From positions 124,001 to 188,000 of the forward strand of contig JAPLSY010000085.1 in NCBI GenBank assembly GCA_026398415.1: DNA of 64,000 bases, given 5' to 3'. The position numbers were made by a program, and so were the translations under genes. Of this stretch, positions 1-8,387 are shown in pieces (the stretch's first letter is position 1; each line of letters begins with the position of its first letter). Origin of the DNA: Kiritimatiellota bacterium (GTDB lineage: Bacteria > Verrucomicrobiota > Kiritimatiellia > JAAZAB01). Under the pieces are notes generated by a model. That model was not told the origin of the DNA. It did not search any database and saw only the letters and a list, made by a program, of their open reading frames with translations.

Positions 1-2
1 GG

Positions 3-830
3 CCCACGGGCGTCGGCAAGACCGAACTGGCCAAAGCCCTGGCGGCGGCCCTGTTCGACACCGAGGAAAACATGGTGCGCATTGACATGAGCGAATATAT
101 GGAGAAGCACTCCGTCTCGCGCATGGTCGGCTCGCCGCCGGGTTATATCGGCTACGAGGAGGGCGGCCAGTTGACCGAGGCCGTCCGCCGCAAGCCTTAT
201 TGCGTCATCCTGTTCGATGAAATCGAAAAAGCCCATGCCGATGTGTTCAATATCCTGCTCCAGCTCCTGGATGAAGGCCGCCTGACGGATTCCCACGGGC
301 GCACGGTGAATTTCAAAAACACCGTGATCATCATGACCAGCAATATCGGTTCGAACTACCTGTTCGAGGGCATTGACCGTGCCGGCCATATTTCGGAAGA
401 GGCCCGCAAGCAGGTAATGGCGGCCCTGCGTCAGCAGTTCCGGCCTGAATTCCTGAACCGGGTGGACGACACCGTGCTCTTCAAGCCGTTGACCGAAGAG
501 GAACTGGCGAAGATCGTGGATCTACAGGTGATTGAGTTGCGCCAGCGCCTGCAAGAGCGCCGGGTCAAACTGGAGCTGACCGAGGTCGCCAAGCGGTTTG
601 CGGCCCGCAACGGTTACGATCCCGTTTACGGCGCGCGTCCGTTGAAGCGTTTCCTCCAGCAGGAATTGGAAACACCCATTGCCCGGCTCCTGCTTGCGGA
701 AGGTCCGGTGGAAGGCGCCACGATAGCCGTGGATGTCAAGGACGACCGCTTGGCCGTTCAACTGGTGCCACCTGCCGCTGTGCCGGCCCCGGCTGAAGAG
801 TCGGCCCCGCGCAAGAAAACCAGGAAATGA
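3..830 (+). CDS. clpB: ATP-dependent disaggregase ClpB, C-terminal part (5' end outside window)
   Basis: Hsp100 chaperone that threads aggregated proteins through its central pore together with DnaK. The visible 275 residues are the second AAA+ domain. They open on the Walker A motif (PTGVGKTE), followed by a tyrosine pore loop (GYIGY, near residue 48), Walker B ([11 protein letters not shown], near residue 68), a sensor segment (IIMTSNIGS), the arginine-finger region ([11 protein letters not shown]) and the C-terminal small domain ([13 protein letters not shown]). The acidic-basic tail is short. ClpA and ClpC share this module, but the spacing and the [12 protein letters not shown] small domain fit ClpB best. 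The first domain and middle domain lie upstream of the window. The gene converges on the response regulator, leaving about 50 bp between them. Confidence 0.9.
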   Translation, partial: PTGVGKTELAKALAAALFDTEENMVRIDMSEYMEKHSVSRMVGSPPGYIGYEEGGQLTEAVRRKPYCVILFDEIEKAHADVFNILLQLLDEGRLTDSHGRTVNFKNTVIIMTSNIGSNYLFEGIDRAGHISEEARKQVMAALRQQFRPEFLNRVDDTVLFKPLTEEELAKIVDLQVIELRQRLQERRVKLELTEVAKRFAARNGYDPVYGARPLKRFLQQELETPIARLLLAEGPVEGATIAVDVKDDRLAVQLVPPAAVPAPAEESAPRKKTRK

Positions 831-879
831 TTAACATGGGACGGTACTGTCTTTATAGTAGTTTCCGAAGGATAAGGTA

Positions 880-1560
880 TTAAGCCGGCCGGTATCGGTA
901 ACCTGCTCCGCGCACGGTTTCGATGATTTCGGGTTTTGAGGGATCGCGTTCGATCAATTTACGCAGGTTGGCCATGTGCTGGTCAAGCGTGCGCGACTCC
1001 GGGTAATATTCCATTCCCCAGCAACGGTCGAGAAAGGTGTCCCGGTTAACCGGCCTGCCGGCGTTTTCATACAGAATTGTCAACAGTTTTGCCTCGCGGG
1101 GCGACAATTCTATTTCACGCTTTCCGCGCATAGCCCTAAGTTCGTCCGGATAAATTATCAAATCCCGCATCTTGAAACTGTGCGGGACAGGCTGTCGGGA
1201 AGCGGCCCGCCGGAGAGCCGCGTGGATACGCGCCAGCAGTTCGCGGCGGCCGAAAGGCTTGCGGACAAAATCATCCGCACCCAGTTCTAATCCCAGAACC
1301 ACGTCAACCTCCTCGCTCTTGGCGGAAAGAAATATGATCGGTATCCTGGAATCGGTTGCGCGTATCTGCCGGCAGACTTCATAACCGCCAATTTCCGGCA
1401 TCATGATATCAAGGCAAACCAGGTCGGGATGATTTTTCTCCCACGACTGCAGGGCCTCTTTGCCATTGCGCGCTGTCAGGGTGGTGAAGCCTTCGGCGCG
1501 CAGGGAGCTTTCAATGGCATCCAGCGTGATGGGGTCGTCTTCGGCAATCAGCACTTTCAT
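880..1560 (-). CDS. OmpR/PhoB-family response regulator
   Basis: Two-domain transcriptional regulator of 226 residues. The receiver domain (about 1-118) has the acidic pair D8/D9, the phospho-acceptor D51 in CLDIMMP, S79 and K101 in VRKPF. The C-terminal winged helix (about 130-226) ends in the typical GAGYRYRPA strand. The start codon directly abuts the stop of the sensor kinase, with GAGG just upstream, so the two are translationally linked and form one two-component system. Three 11-bp-spaced direct repeats upstream of the gene cluster (4350-4382) have the layout expected for this regulator class and could be its own target, but that is inference. The input signal cannot be read from the sequence. 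Confidence 0.92.
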   Translation of the reverse strand: MKVLIAEDDPITLDAIESSLRAEGFTTLTARNGKEALQSWEKNHPDLVCLDIMMPEIGGYEVCRQIRATDSRIPIIFLSAKSEEVDVVLGLELGADDFVRKPFGRRELLARIHAALRRAASRQPVPHSFKMRDLIIYPDELRAMRGKREIELSPREAKLLTILYENAGRPVNRDTFLDRCWGMEYYPESRTLDQHMANLRKLIERDPSKPEIIETVRGAGYRYRPA

Positions 1561-3180
1561 TTAAACCTCTTTTTCTTTCGGTGCCGGCAGCCGCAGTTCA
1601 AACACTGCGCCATTGTCGGCCGCCACGAGCTTGAGCGTGCCGCCCATCAGTTCCGCCAGGTCGCGGGCAATGGCCAGCCCGAGGCCAGTGCCGGTGATGC
1701 CGTCATGAACCGAATCGGCTACTCTCTCAAACGGATGAAAAATCCTTTCCCGCGCTTCGGCAGGTATGCCCGGACCGCGGTCGGAAACGCGGACAATCAG
1801 GAATTCTTCAATCAGTTGGCTTTCAACACCCATCCGTTTTCCGTTGGCCGCGTATTTTTCAACGTTGGAAACCAGGTTGGCGATAATCTGCGCCAGGGCG
1901 TCAACATCGCATGCTATTGTTTCCGCTGCGGATCCGTGCCGCTCTACTTCAATGCCGGCTCTGGTCAGCGCAGGGCTGAATTGATTAAGAACACCCGTTA
2001 TGACCTCGTCCGGCACGCAGGGAACCGGGTTGATTTTTAGTTTGCCGCGTTCCTTGCGGGAGAAGGCCAGCACATTGCGAACCAGCCTGGCCAGCCGCCG
2101 GGTTTCTTCCGTCACAAAGTCGAGCCGGCGTCGTGCCTCCTGCGGTCGATCCGCAAATGTTTCAAGGCTCAGTTCCAGGTTCAACAGAATATTGGTCAAC
2201 GGTGTGCCCAACTCATGCGAAACACGATTGACGAACGAAACGCGTTGTTCGGCCAGCCGCTGGGCACGCCGCTGTTGAATAAACAGGATAAGTCCCGCGG
2301 CCACAAGCACGGCCGTCAAGGTTCCGGTCACGAACAGCGTGGGCTGATGATAAACAACATGGGGCCGAAAAGTGTCCCACGCTAAAATCTGCCAGTTGCC
2401 GATGCGTGACGGCAGCGGCACAATAAAATCAGGCTCGCGTTGAGGCGGTTGTTCCAGTCCGGCCAACCAGACGCCTCCCGGCCCTTCCAGCCGGTTCAAG
2501 CCGCCCTCAGCCCGCACCGGCGCATAAAGAATTGAAATCGTTGGCTTCAGATAATTGCAGGCGATGTTGCCGATTTCGCGCATGTCCAGAAGAAAGGCCA
2601 GGACAGCATCGGTTGGTTTTCGTTTTCGATTACCGGCCGTTCCCTTACCAACCGATTGATTGTCATTTTCATTTAAACGACTCCAGAACACCACGAACCT
2701 TCCATCCCGGGGCGTTATCCAGCCTTCGCCCGATTCCGTTTCATGAGTTGCTGGTGGGAACAACAGCTCGCGGGCCAGTGGTATCTGGTTGCCAAAAGGA
2801 GTTCGGTCCTTCGCGGAGCGGACAGTCAGTTCCGGAATCGGTTCGCCGGTAAAAGGCTCAATTTTTATATTTTTAGCCGGACGATCCGATTTTTTCTCAA
2901 ACAGACTATATTGGCGGACGCCGTGCAATGAGGCGCAAGCTTCCTTCAGAGAAGATTGATTCTCCGTGGATGCCGTTTCAGCCAGTTGCTGGAGATCATC
3001 GAGATAAACAGCCTCAAGCCGTCTCAATTCGCCGCTGAACTCCATGGCGAATTCCCGGACCAGGGTTCGATCTACGGCTACCCGTTCCGTGACATCCCGC
3101 CGCGCCAGGATCGTGCCCCCGACCAGCACTGCCCCCGCGGCGCCAAGCATTAAACTTAAATTTAATATGTCGAGGCGCAT
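1561..3180 (-). CDS. Membrane sensor histidine kinase
   Basis: Inner-membrane kinase of about 539 residues that pairs with the regulator encoded immediately downstream. A transmembrane helix at about 7-25 is followed by a periplasmic sensing region of roughly 250 residues with no domain I recognise, then a second helix (TLFVTGTLTAVLVAAGL). The transmitter has the H-box (VSHELGTPLTN, histidine near residue 324), N-box (IIANLVSNVEKYA), G1 (VSDRGPGIP) and G2 (GTGLGLAIA). No HAMP domain is obvious between the second helix and the H-box. I chose the ATG at 3180 because it directly begins the first helix; an in-frame start at 3207 would add nine residues. It lies downstream of the secretin-like gene on the same strand. 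Confidence 0.9.
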   Translation of the reverse strand: MRLDILNLSLMLGAAGAVLVGGTILARRDVTERVAVDRTLVREFAMEFSGELRRLEAVYLDDLQQLAETASTENQSSLKEACASLHGVRQYSLFEKKSDRPAKNIKIEPFTGEPIPELTVRSAKDRTPFGNQIPLARELLFPPATHETESGEGWITPRDGRFVVFWSRLNENDNQSVGKGTAGNRKRKPTDAVLAFLLDMREIGNIACNYLKPTISILYAPVRAEGGLNRLEGPGGVWLAGLEQPPQREPDFIVPLPSRIGNWQILAWDTFRPHVVYHQPTLFVTGTLTAVLVAAGLILFIQQRRAQRLAEQRVSFVNRVSHELGTPLTNILLNLELSLETFADRPQEARRRLDFVTEETRRLARLVRNVLAFSRKERGKLKINPVPCVPDEVITGVLNQFSPALTRAGIEVERHGSAAETIACDVDALAQIIANLVSNVEKYAANGKRMGVESQLIEEFLIVRVSDRGPGIPAEARERIFHPFERVADSVHDGITGTGLGLAIARDLAELMGGTLKLVAADNGAVFELRLPAPKEKEV

Positions 3181-3346
3181 ACGCGGATTGTGACAAGGGC
3201 GCGCCACACAGTCAAGCCATGCGGTGCGTCATCACTTCGGCTTCGTCAGGATGCCCTGGGCCTCTTGACCTCCATAGCCTTGGCGACGGGGTTGGCACGG
3301 GGAGTTTTGCCAATTATATCGCCCTGCGCACGGAGCGCATCGGGGC

Positions 3347-4183
3347 CTAATTCAAAATGTTGTTTGTTGCCGTCACGATCCAAAGGACGATGTTTTCCCG
3401 GACCTTCTCCGGCATTTCCTGATCCTCAATGGCATCGCAAACTCCAAGCAAAACTGGTTTTCCGTCTGGAACATCTATGTCGGTTGTCAAATCGTATGAC
3501 ATAAATTTCGGTTGTTCGCATTCAGTCTTTCCCGTTGACCAGCTTATCCCCGACTTATAAGGATGCGCTGATAACCGAACCACTTGTGGCAGTATTGCCA
3601 AATTAATCAATTTGTTATCAGGAGCAACTGTCGGCCTTACATTCAGTATGGTTCCGATGTCACGGGTTTCAAAAGCGCTGGGAATTATAACAGCCGATCG
3701 TGTTTCTATGCCTGTCGTTCCGCCAGCGTTGTTCGTTCCAATACCCTGGGTGATTAAATATTCGTTAGCATATTCAGTTGAATATATGATTTCCTGGGCC
3801 GATTTGACTGTGGAATCACTGCCATCTTGTGCTTGTATTTGTGCCTGCCCCACCACTTTGGCCTTGTTCTTAGTTACCATGGCGCTGATTATGCCGAGCG
3901 TTTTTTCATTGATTACATAAGTCTTTGCGATGCCGCCTTGTTCCTTGAACACTTCGTCTGCGGCCAGCCTCGGCATCTCAATCATACGCAACTCAACGGA
4001 GATAATACTCGGTTTTATCTCCGATTCCTCCGATTGAGCCACAATCGCGGTTTTGCTTCCCTGGTTTTTTTCGAACGGGTCTTTCTGTTCCTGTGCCCAA
4101 ACACTCATTGCTGTCAGGATGACAAGCCCCGCGGACAATGCGATTGCCGTAATTTTTCTTCGATTCCATATTCCAAGTTTCAT
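3347..4183 (-). CDS. Secreted protein with a secretin-like segment
   Basis: A 278-residue exported protein. The signal peptide is clear (MKLGIWNRRK, then a hydrophobic run ending SVWAQ). The segment FETRDIGTILNVRPTVAPDN followed by LINLAILPQVV resembles the beta-strand pattern of the C-terminal secretin domain of type II/III secretion and pilus outer-membrane proteins. The protein is far too short for a full secretin and shows no N-domains, so it may be a stand-alone secretin-fold or accessory protein. The SD sequence AAGGGGA sits just before ATG 4183. It shares its strand with the two-component genes downstream, so it may be co-regulated or sensed by them. Its function is unknown. Confidence 0.7.
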   Translation of the reverse strand: MKLGIWNRRKITAIALSAGLVILTAMSVWAQEQKDPFEKNQGSKTAIVAQSEESEIKPSIISVELRMIEMPRLAADEVFKEQGGIAKTYVINEKTLGIISAMVTKNKAKVVGQAQIQAQDGSDSTVKSAQEIIYSTEYANEYLITQGIGTNNAGGTTGIETRSAVIIPSAFETRDIGTILNVRPTVAPDNKLINLAILPQVVRLSAHPYKSGISWSTGKTECEQPKFMSYDLTTDIDVPDGKPVLLGVCDAIEDQEMPEKVRENIVLWIVTATNNILN

Positions 4184-4612
4184 AATTTCCCCTTACAAGT
4201 TAATTTCAAATCATTTGATTCTCGCTCGTTCTTTAACCTTTCGTTTTGTTTCTTCCTTCTCCTTTCTTTTTTGATGCTTTTTTCACCCCATACCGGTTTC
4301 AAGCTGTCGGACATAATGCCATAAGAGGAAAACCGGTGGTCAAAATCCGGTAAAATTCATGTAAAATGTTTGTAAAATATTACGACGGCATTTGCGCATA
4401 AGAATTTCAAAGTTACGTGATTTGTCAATCCGGGTGTAGCAATGAATTTCGGCAGGGGCTTTCAATCTGGCAAAAATCTTCTGCCGCCAAGGCGATATCC
4501 GGATGACAATAATATAGGTGCGTGGTGGGGGTGTGCCCGTTGCCTCATGGGAAAATGACGCTGGAGGGGGGAATGTAGTTCCGGGTTCGTTGACCCCTAT
4601 CCACGGTCGTTA
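4184..4612. other. 429-bp intergenic region upstream of the secretin-like gene
   Basis: AT-rich gap between panB (which ends at 4613) and the start of the secretin-like gene (4183), both on the minus strand. It has no convincing ORF. It contains the 11-bp direct repeats listed separately (4339-4382) and a leader of about 150 bp rich in pyrimidines on the plus strand. Nothing else was recognised. Confidence 0.6.
4339..4382 (-). promoter_or_regulatory. Tandem 11-bp direct repeats, candidate OmpR/PhoB-type operator
   Basis: Three consecutive 11-bp units begin with GTAAAAT on the plus strand (4350-4360, 4361-4371, 4372-4382). A fourth, weaker unit (GTCAAAAT) precedes them at 4339. Read on the minus strand, toward the secretin-like gene, this gives ATTTTAC repeated every 11 bp. 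One-helical-turn direct repeats are the known arrangement for winged-helix response regulators of the OmpR/PhoB class, and such a regulator is encoded at 880-1560. The functional assignment is inference. Confidence 0.45.
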
Positions 4613-5416
4613 TCAGTAGCAGTGTTCGGCCCCGGGGAAGGTTCCTTGGGCAACATCGGCCTTGTAGGCGGCGAAGGCCTTTTTCATTTCGGCGCCGAGG
4701 TTGGCATAGCGTTTGACGAATTTCGGGGTGAACTCGCTGAAGAGTCCGAGCAGGTCGTGTGTGACCAGAATCTGGCCGTCGCAATGGGGGCCGGCGCCGA
4801 TGCCGATGGTCGGCGTCGGAACGGTTTTGGTAATTTCCTCGCCGAGGGCCGGCGGCATACATTCGAGGACCATGGCAAATACCCCGGCCTCGGCCAGCGC
4901 CTGGGCATCGTGCATGAGCGTTTGAGCTTCAGCCGTTTTTTTTCCCTGGACTTTATAGCCGCCCATGGCATGAATGCTCTGCGGCGTGAGCCCGATGTGG
5001 CCCAACACCGGGATGCCGTTCTCAATGAGCGCTTTAACCGTGGGCGTGCGGAAGGCCCCTCCTTCGATTTTTACGGCGTCAGCGCCGGCTTCCTTGACGA
5101 AGCGGCCGGCATTTTCAATGGCCTGTGAAATGGATGCCTGGTAGGACATGAAGGGCATGTCGGCCACGACCATGGCGGACTTGACGCCGCGGGAGACGGC
5201 GGCCGTATGGTGGAGCATCGCCTCCATGGTCACCGGCAAGGTGTCGACGTAGCCCAGCATGGTCATGGCCAGAGAGTCGCCCACCAGCAGCAACGGCAGG
5301 CCCGCTTCGTCGAGCAGACGCGCCGTGGTGTAGTCATAGGCCGTCAGGCAGGCGAACTTGTCCCGGCCTTTTAAGGCCTTGATTTTACCGGCCGTCCATT
5401 TTGGTTCGGTGGTCAT
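4613..5416 (-). CDS. panB: 3-methyl-2-oxobutanoate hydroxymethyltransferase
   Basis: Cytosolic enzyme of pantothenate synthesis. It transfers a hydroxymethyl group from methylene-tetrahydrofolate to alpha-ketoisovalerate, giving ketopantoate. The 267-residue protein has the family landmarks in order: CLTAYDYTTARLLDEAG, the metal-binding LLVGDSLAMTMLG, the DMPFMSYQ loop, AVKIEGG, GHIGLTPQS and PTIGIGAGPHCDGQILV. The start at 5416 begins MTTEPKWTAG and has GAGGA about ten bases upstream; a longer in-frame ORF to 5476 would add twenty residues unlike the family. folK lies upstream on the same strand, so two vitamin-pathway genes that both touch folate chemistry are neighbours. No panC or panD is visible. 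Confidence 0.95.
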   Translation of the reverse strand: MTTEPKWTAGKIKALKGRDKFACLTAYDYTTARLLDEAGLPLLLVGDSLAMTMLGYVDTLPVTMEAMLHHTAAVSRGVKSAMVVADMPFMSYQASISQAIENAGRFVKEAGADAVKIEGGAFRTPTVKALIENGIPVLGHIGLTPQSIHAMGGYKVQGKKTAEAQTLMHDAQALAEAGVFAMVLECMPPALGEEITKTVPTPTIGIGAGPHCDGQILVTHDLLGLFSEFTPKFVKRYANLGAEMKKAFAAYKADVAQGTFPGAEHCY

Positions 5417-5539
5417 GGTTCGATCGTCCTCATTTACCGCGGATAACGCGGGTGGGCACGGATAAAAACAAATCATATCTGTGCTATCAGTGTAATCCGC
5501 GGTAAAAAATCTTTTGTGCCTTTTTGCGGCTGAATCAGT

Positions 5540-6043
5540 TTACCATTTCTTTGCAAACACAGTCACCTTGTGCGGATCGCTCAGGCCGGCAAGCACGTCG
5601 GCGACCGTGCCGGTCTGGCCCGGAATTAGCAGGTCCGGCCGGACATCGCACAAGGGCTGGACCACGAACCGGCGCGCTTGCCAATGCGGATGGGGGATCG
5701 TAATTTGCTGTTCCGCGACCTGCAGGCCGTCCGCATAAATAATGTCAATATCTATGGGGCGGGGCGCGTTTATTACCGTGTTTGGCACACGGCCGATTTT
5801 TTGCTCCATGAACTGAAACGTCCGCATAAGCTGGGACAGGGGAATCAGCGTCTTGACGATCAGGATGGCATTCAGAAAATTAAGCGCCTGGAATTCCGGG
5901 GGCACATCCACCGGCTCCGTTTCATAAACCGGCGATTGAGCTGCCGCCACGATGCCGGGACTGTCCAGAATAATGGCCTTGGCATTTTTTAAATGCGCCA
6001 GCCGATCCCCCATGTTTGATCCAAGACTTAGCCCGACTTCCAT
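5540..6043 (-). CDS. folK: 2-amino-4-hydroxy-6-hydroxymethyldihydropteridine pyrophosphokinase
   Basis: Folate-pathway kinase that moves pyrophosphate from ATP to 6-hydroxymethyl-7,8-dihydropterin. The 167 residues start with the family N terminus GLSLGSNMGDR. They continue with SPVYETEPVDVPP and the metal-binding signature PRPIDIDIIYADG, whose aspartates hold magnesium, then IPHPHWQARRFVVQPL. Length is normal for HPPK. The gene lies between a hairpin-rich spacer on the dapB side and panB downstream, all on the minus strand. No folP or folB is adjacent. Confidence 0.95.
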   Translation of the reverse strand: MEVGLSLGSNMGDRLAHLKNAKAIILDSPGIVAAAQSPVYETEPVDVPPEFQALNFLNAILIVKTLIPLSQLMRTFQFMEQKIGRVPNTVINAPRPIDIDIIYADGLQVAEQQITIPHPHWQARRFVVQPLCDVRPDLLIPGQTGTVADVLAGLSDPHKVTVFAKKW

Positions 6044-6089
6044 GAGTTATTTTCCTGATCTACGTGCATGTATAGGAATTTCAAAATCA

Positions 6090-6194
6090 CGCGGCAGCAG
6101 AGTGCCGCGGCTACAGTAAGAACTTTCCAAAATGTAGCCGCCCCACTCAGTTGGGGCGTGGTTCCCGCCAAGTAGGCGGGTCCGCCTCTGGCGG
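6090..6194. repeat. Row of four hairpins in the dapB-folK spacer
   Basis: Four short inverted repeats follow one another: CGCGGCA/TGCCGCG (6090-6109), CGCCCCA/TTGGGGCG (6139-6158), CCCGCC/GGCGGG (6164-6180) and CCGCC/GGCGG (6182-6194). The arms pair perfectly with loops of 3 to 6 bases. The last two share the CCGCC/GGCGG core with the 39-bp element found in rsmB, secG and murC. The arrangement resembles REP/BIME clusters. It sits between folK's start and dapB's end. Confidence 0.75.
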
Positions 6195-6200
6195 CCTAAT

Positions 6201-7031
6201 TTAATCCTTGATCTCCAGGACGTCCAGCATGCTGTAAAGTCCCGGCTTGCGCGCGGCCACCCAGGCGGCCGCGCGCAGGGCGCCCATGGCTAAACAGTCA
6301 CGACTGCTCGCGCGATGGGTCAACTCCAGCCGTTCCCCCTCGGTGGCGAAGAGAATGGTATGATCGCCCACCACGTCGCCGGCCCGGATGGCATGAATGC
6401 CGATTTGCGCCGCGGGACGTTCCCCCGGCAGGCCCTGCCGGCCATGGGTCACTACATCGTCCAGTTTGAGGCCCCGCGCGGCGGCGGCCATTTCCGCCAG
6501 CCGCAGGGCGGTTCCGCTCGGCGAATCTTTCTTGTGGCGATGATGGGTCTCGATGATCTCAATATTGTAGTCGCCCAGGACGCCGGCGGTTTTCTTTACC
6601 ATGGCAAACAGGAGATTCATGCCAAGGCTCATGTTGGGCGCCCAAACAATAGGAATATGAGCGGCCGCTTTTCGGATGGTTTCCGTTTCCGCCGGATTCA
6701 AGCCGGTGGTGCCGATAACCATGGGTTTCTTCAGTTCGGCCGCCAGCGTCGCGTGCTTGGCGGTGGCCGACGGGAAACTGAAATCCACAAGCGTATCCGC
6801 TTTCTGGAAAGCCTTGTGGCTGTCGGCCGTCAGGAGTACGCCGATATCCGCGATACCCGCGATGATCCCGACGTCTTTTCCCAGGAGCGGACACTGCTCC
6901 GCTTCCACGGCCCCGACCAGATGCAGGTTCGGCGAACGGAATGCGCACCGGATCAGGGTCTGGCCCATGCGCCCGGCCGCGCCCAGAATGGCTATCTTCA
7001 GTTTGGCTGGAGGATGGTTGGTATTAGGCAT
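6201..7031 (-). CDS. dapB: 4-hydroxy-tetrahydrodipicolinate reductase
   Basis: Second committed enzyme of the diaminopimelate/lysine pathway; it reduces hydroxy-tetrahydrodipicolinate with NAD(P)H. The 276 residues carry the Rossmann dinucleotide site (LGAAGRMGQ, residues 16-24), VIGTTGLNP and PNMSLGMNLL. The substrate-binding signature is IIETHHRHKKDSPSGTAL, with its catalytic histidine and lysine, and the C terminus includes FATEGERLELTHRASSRD. It is encoded on the same strand as dapA, about 220 bp apart, with an inverted-repeat element between them, so co-transcription is likely but not certain. Confidence 0.96.
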   Translation of the reverse strand: MPNTNHPPAKLKIAILGAAGRMGQTLIRCAFRSPNLHLVGAVEAEQCPLLGKDVGIIAGIADIGVLLTADSHKAFQKADTLVDFSFPSATAKHATLAAELKKPMVIGTTGLNPAETETIRKAAAHIPIVWAPNMSLGMNLLFAMVKKTAGVLGDYNIEIIETHHRHKKDSPSGTALRLAEMAAAARGLKLDDVVTHGRQGLPGERPAAQIGIHAIRAGDVVGDHTILFATEGERLELTHRASSRDCLAMGALRAAAWVAARKPGLYSMLDVLEIKD

Positions 7032-7066
7032 GCGGGCGTTCCTTTTTTGCTAAAAGAAGCAGTTTC

Positions 7067-7186
7067 GAATATCCAATAACCAACACTCAATATCCAACGT
7101 AATACAGGGCCATCCTGAAAGAAAGAGGAGCGCTGGCGATATCCGTACTTGGACTTTGGAAATTCCTTGTTGGTTATTGGATATTC
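7067..7186. repeat. Two-armed inverted repeat between dapA and dapB
   Basis: The left arm (7067-7099) is built of repeated words (ATATCCAATAACCAAC, ACTCAATATCCAACG). The right arm (7169-7186) is the exact reverse complement of the first 18 bases of the left arm. About 80 bp of unrelated sequence separates them. It is followed at about 7220-7250 by another word stretch (GAACACTGAACACCGAACAC). No ORF lies inside. This is one of several similar two-armed structures in the window. Confidence 0.8.
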
Positions 7187-7254
7187 AGTTCAATTAAACA
7201 GTGTCTGGTTCATCGTTCGTGCTCCCACGAACACTGAACACCGAACACTATGCG

Positions 7255-8121
7255 TTAGATCAACTTCACCTTCCGTAGCGTATCGGCCAACCGGTTTTTC
7301 AAAGCCGGACTCATGGCGCATAGGGGCAGGCGATACGTTTCTTCGATTCGGCCCATCATTGCCAGCGCCGCTTTAACCGGGATGGGGTTGGTATCGAGAA
7401 ACATGTCGTTGAACAACTGGAAATAAGTTCGGTGCAGGCGCCGGGCATCTTCCCAGCGCCCATCCAGTGCGGCGTGAACCAGTTCGGCCACGGGTTGGGG
7501 CGCGACATTGCCGGCCACGCTGATGACGCCTTTGGCGCCCACCGCCATCATGGGTAACGTCAGCGGATCGTCGCCGCAGAGCACGCACAGATTGCATAGC
7601 GCCAGGATTTGACTCACGCGCGGCACACTGCCGGCGGCTTCCTTCACGGCTTTGATATTCGGATGTTGTGCCAGCCGTGCAACGGTGTCCACGGCGATTT
7701 CGACGCCACAGCGGCCGGGAATATTGTAAAGGATCATCGGCAGGCCAAGATCGGCGATGGTGCTGAAATGGCGGTAAAGCCCCTCCTGGTTCGGTTTGTT
7801 GTAATAGGGCGACACCTGGAGCGTGCCGTCCGCGCCCACCCGCAGGGCAAACCCGGTGAGTTCCAAGGCCTCGCTGGTGGAATTGGCGCCGGTGCCGGCA
7901 ATGACTTTGATTCGGCCGCGGCAGGTTTCCACGGCGGTCTCGATGACTTTTTTATGTTCTTCGTTATCCAGGGTGGGGGATTCCCCCGTCGTGCCGACGG
8001 GGACAATGCCGTCCATGCCGCCCAGGATTTGCAGTTCGATCAGTTCTTTAAATTTGCCGTAGTCCACCCGGTTGTCTTTGGTAAACGGAGTGACAATTGC
8101 CGTATATGCGCCTTCAAACAT
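7255..8121 (-). CDS. dapA: 4-hydroxy-tetrahydrodipicolinate synthase
   Basis: First committed enzyme of the diaminopimelate/lysine pathway; it condenses pyruvate with aspartate semialdehyde. The 288-residue TIM-barrel has GTTGESPTL (about residues 43-51), the catalytic tyrosine in YNIPGRCG, the Schiff-base lysine in AVKEAAGS and the pyruvate-site segment VCGDDPLTLPMMAVGAKGVISV. Length and N terminus (MFEGAYTAIVTPF) are normal for the family. It is likely the first gene of a dapA-dapB unit. It is transcribed away from the membrane-protein genes that begin at 8388. Confidence 0.96.
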   Translation of the reverse strand: MFEGAYTAIVTPFTKDNRVDYGKFKELIELQILGGMDGIVPVGTTGESPTLDNEEHKKVIETAVETCRGRIKVIAGTGANSTSEALELTGFALRVGADGTLQVSPYYNKPNQEGLYRHFSTIADLGLPMILYNIPGRCGVEIAVDTVARLAQHPNIKAVKEAAGSVPRVSQILALCNLCVLCGDDPLTLPMMAVGAKGVISVAGNVAPQPVAELVHAALDGRWEDARRLHRTYFQLFNDMFLDTNPIPVKAALAMMGRIEETYRLPLCAMSPALKNRLADTLRKVKLI

Positions 8122-8387
8122 GATGCAAATCCTCCTGATGAAAACGGTATATTTTAGCGGCAGAGCCGCAAACGAAACAAACGCCGACTTGTCCGGCGTT
8201 AAAGGAACAAACTATGGCAAACCCATCTCAAGTCAAGATAAAAAAGGTTGGCGTTGGGTGGCGCGGTCTGCCATGCTGGGCCCAGTTGTTGAATTTTAGG
8301 TTGAATTTTTTACTTGCGTTACCGTTATTTCCGGATAAAGTACACATATAAATTTGTTCGCGCCTTTTTTGCACACGGGAGGTGTTC

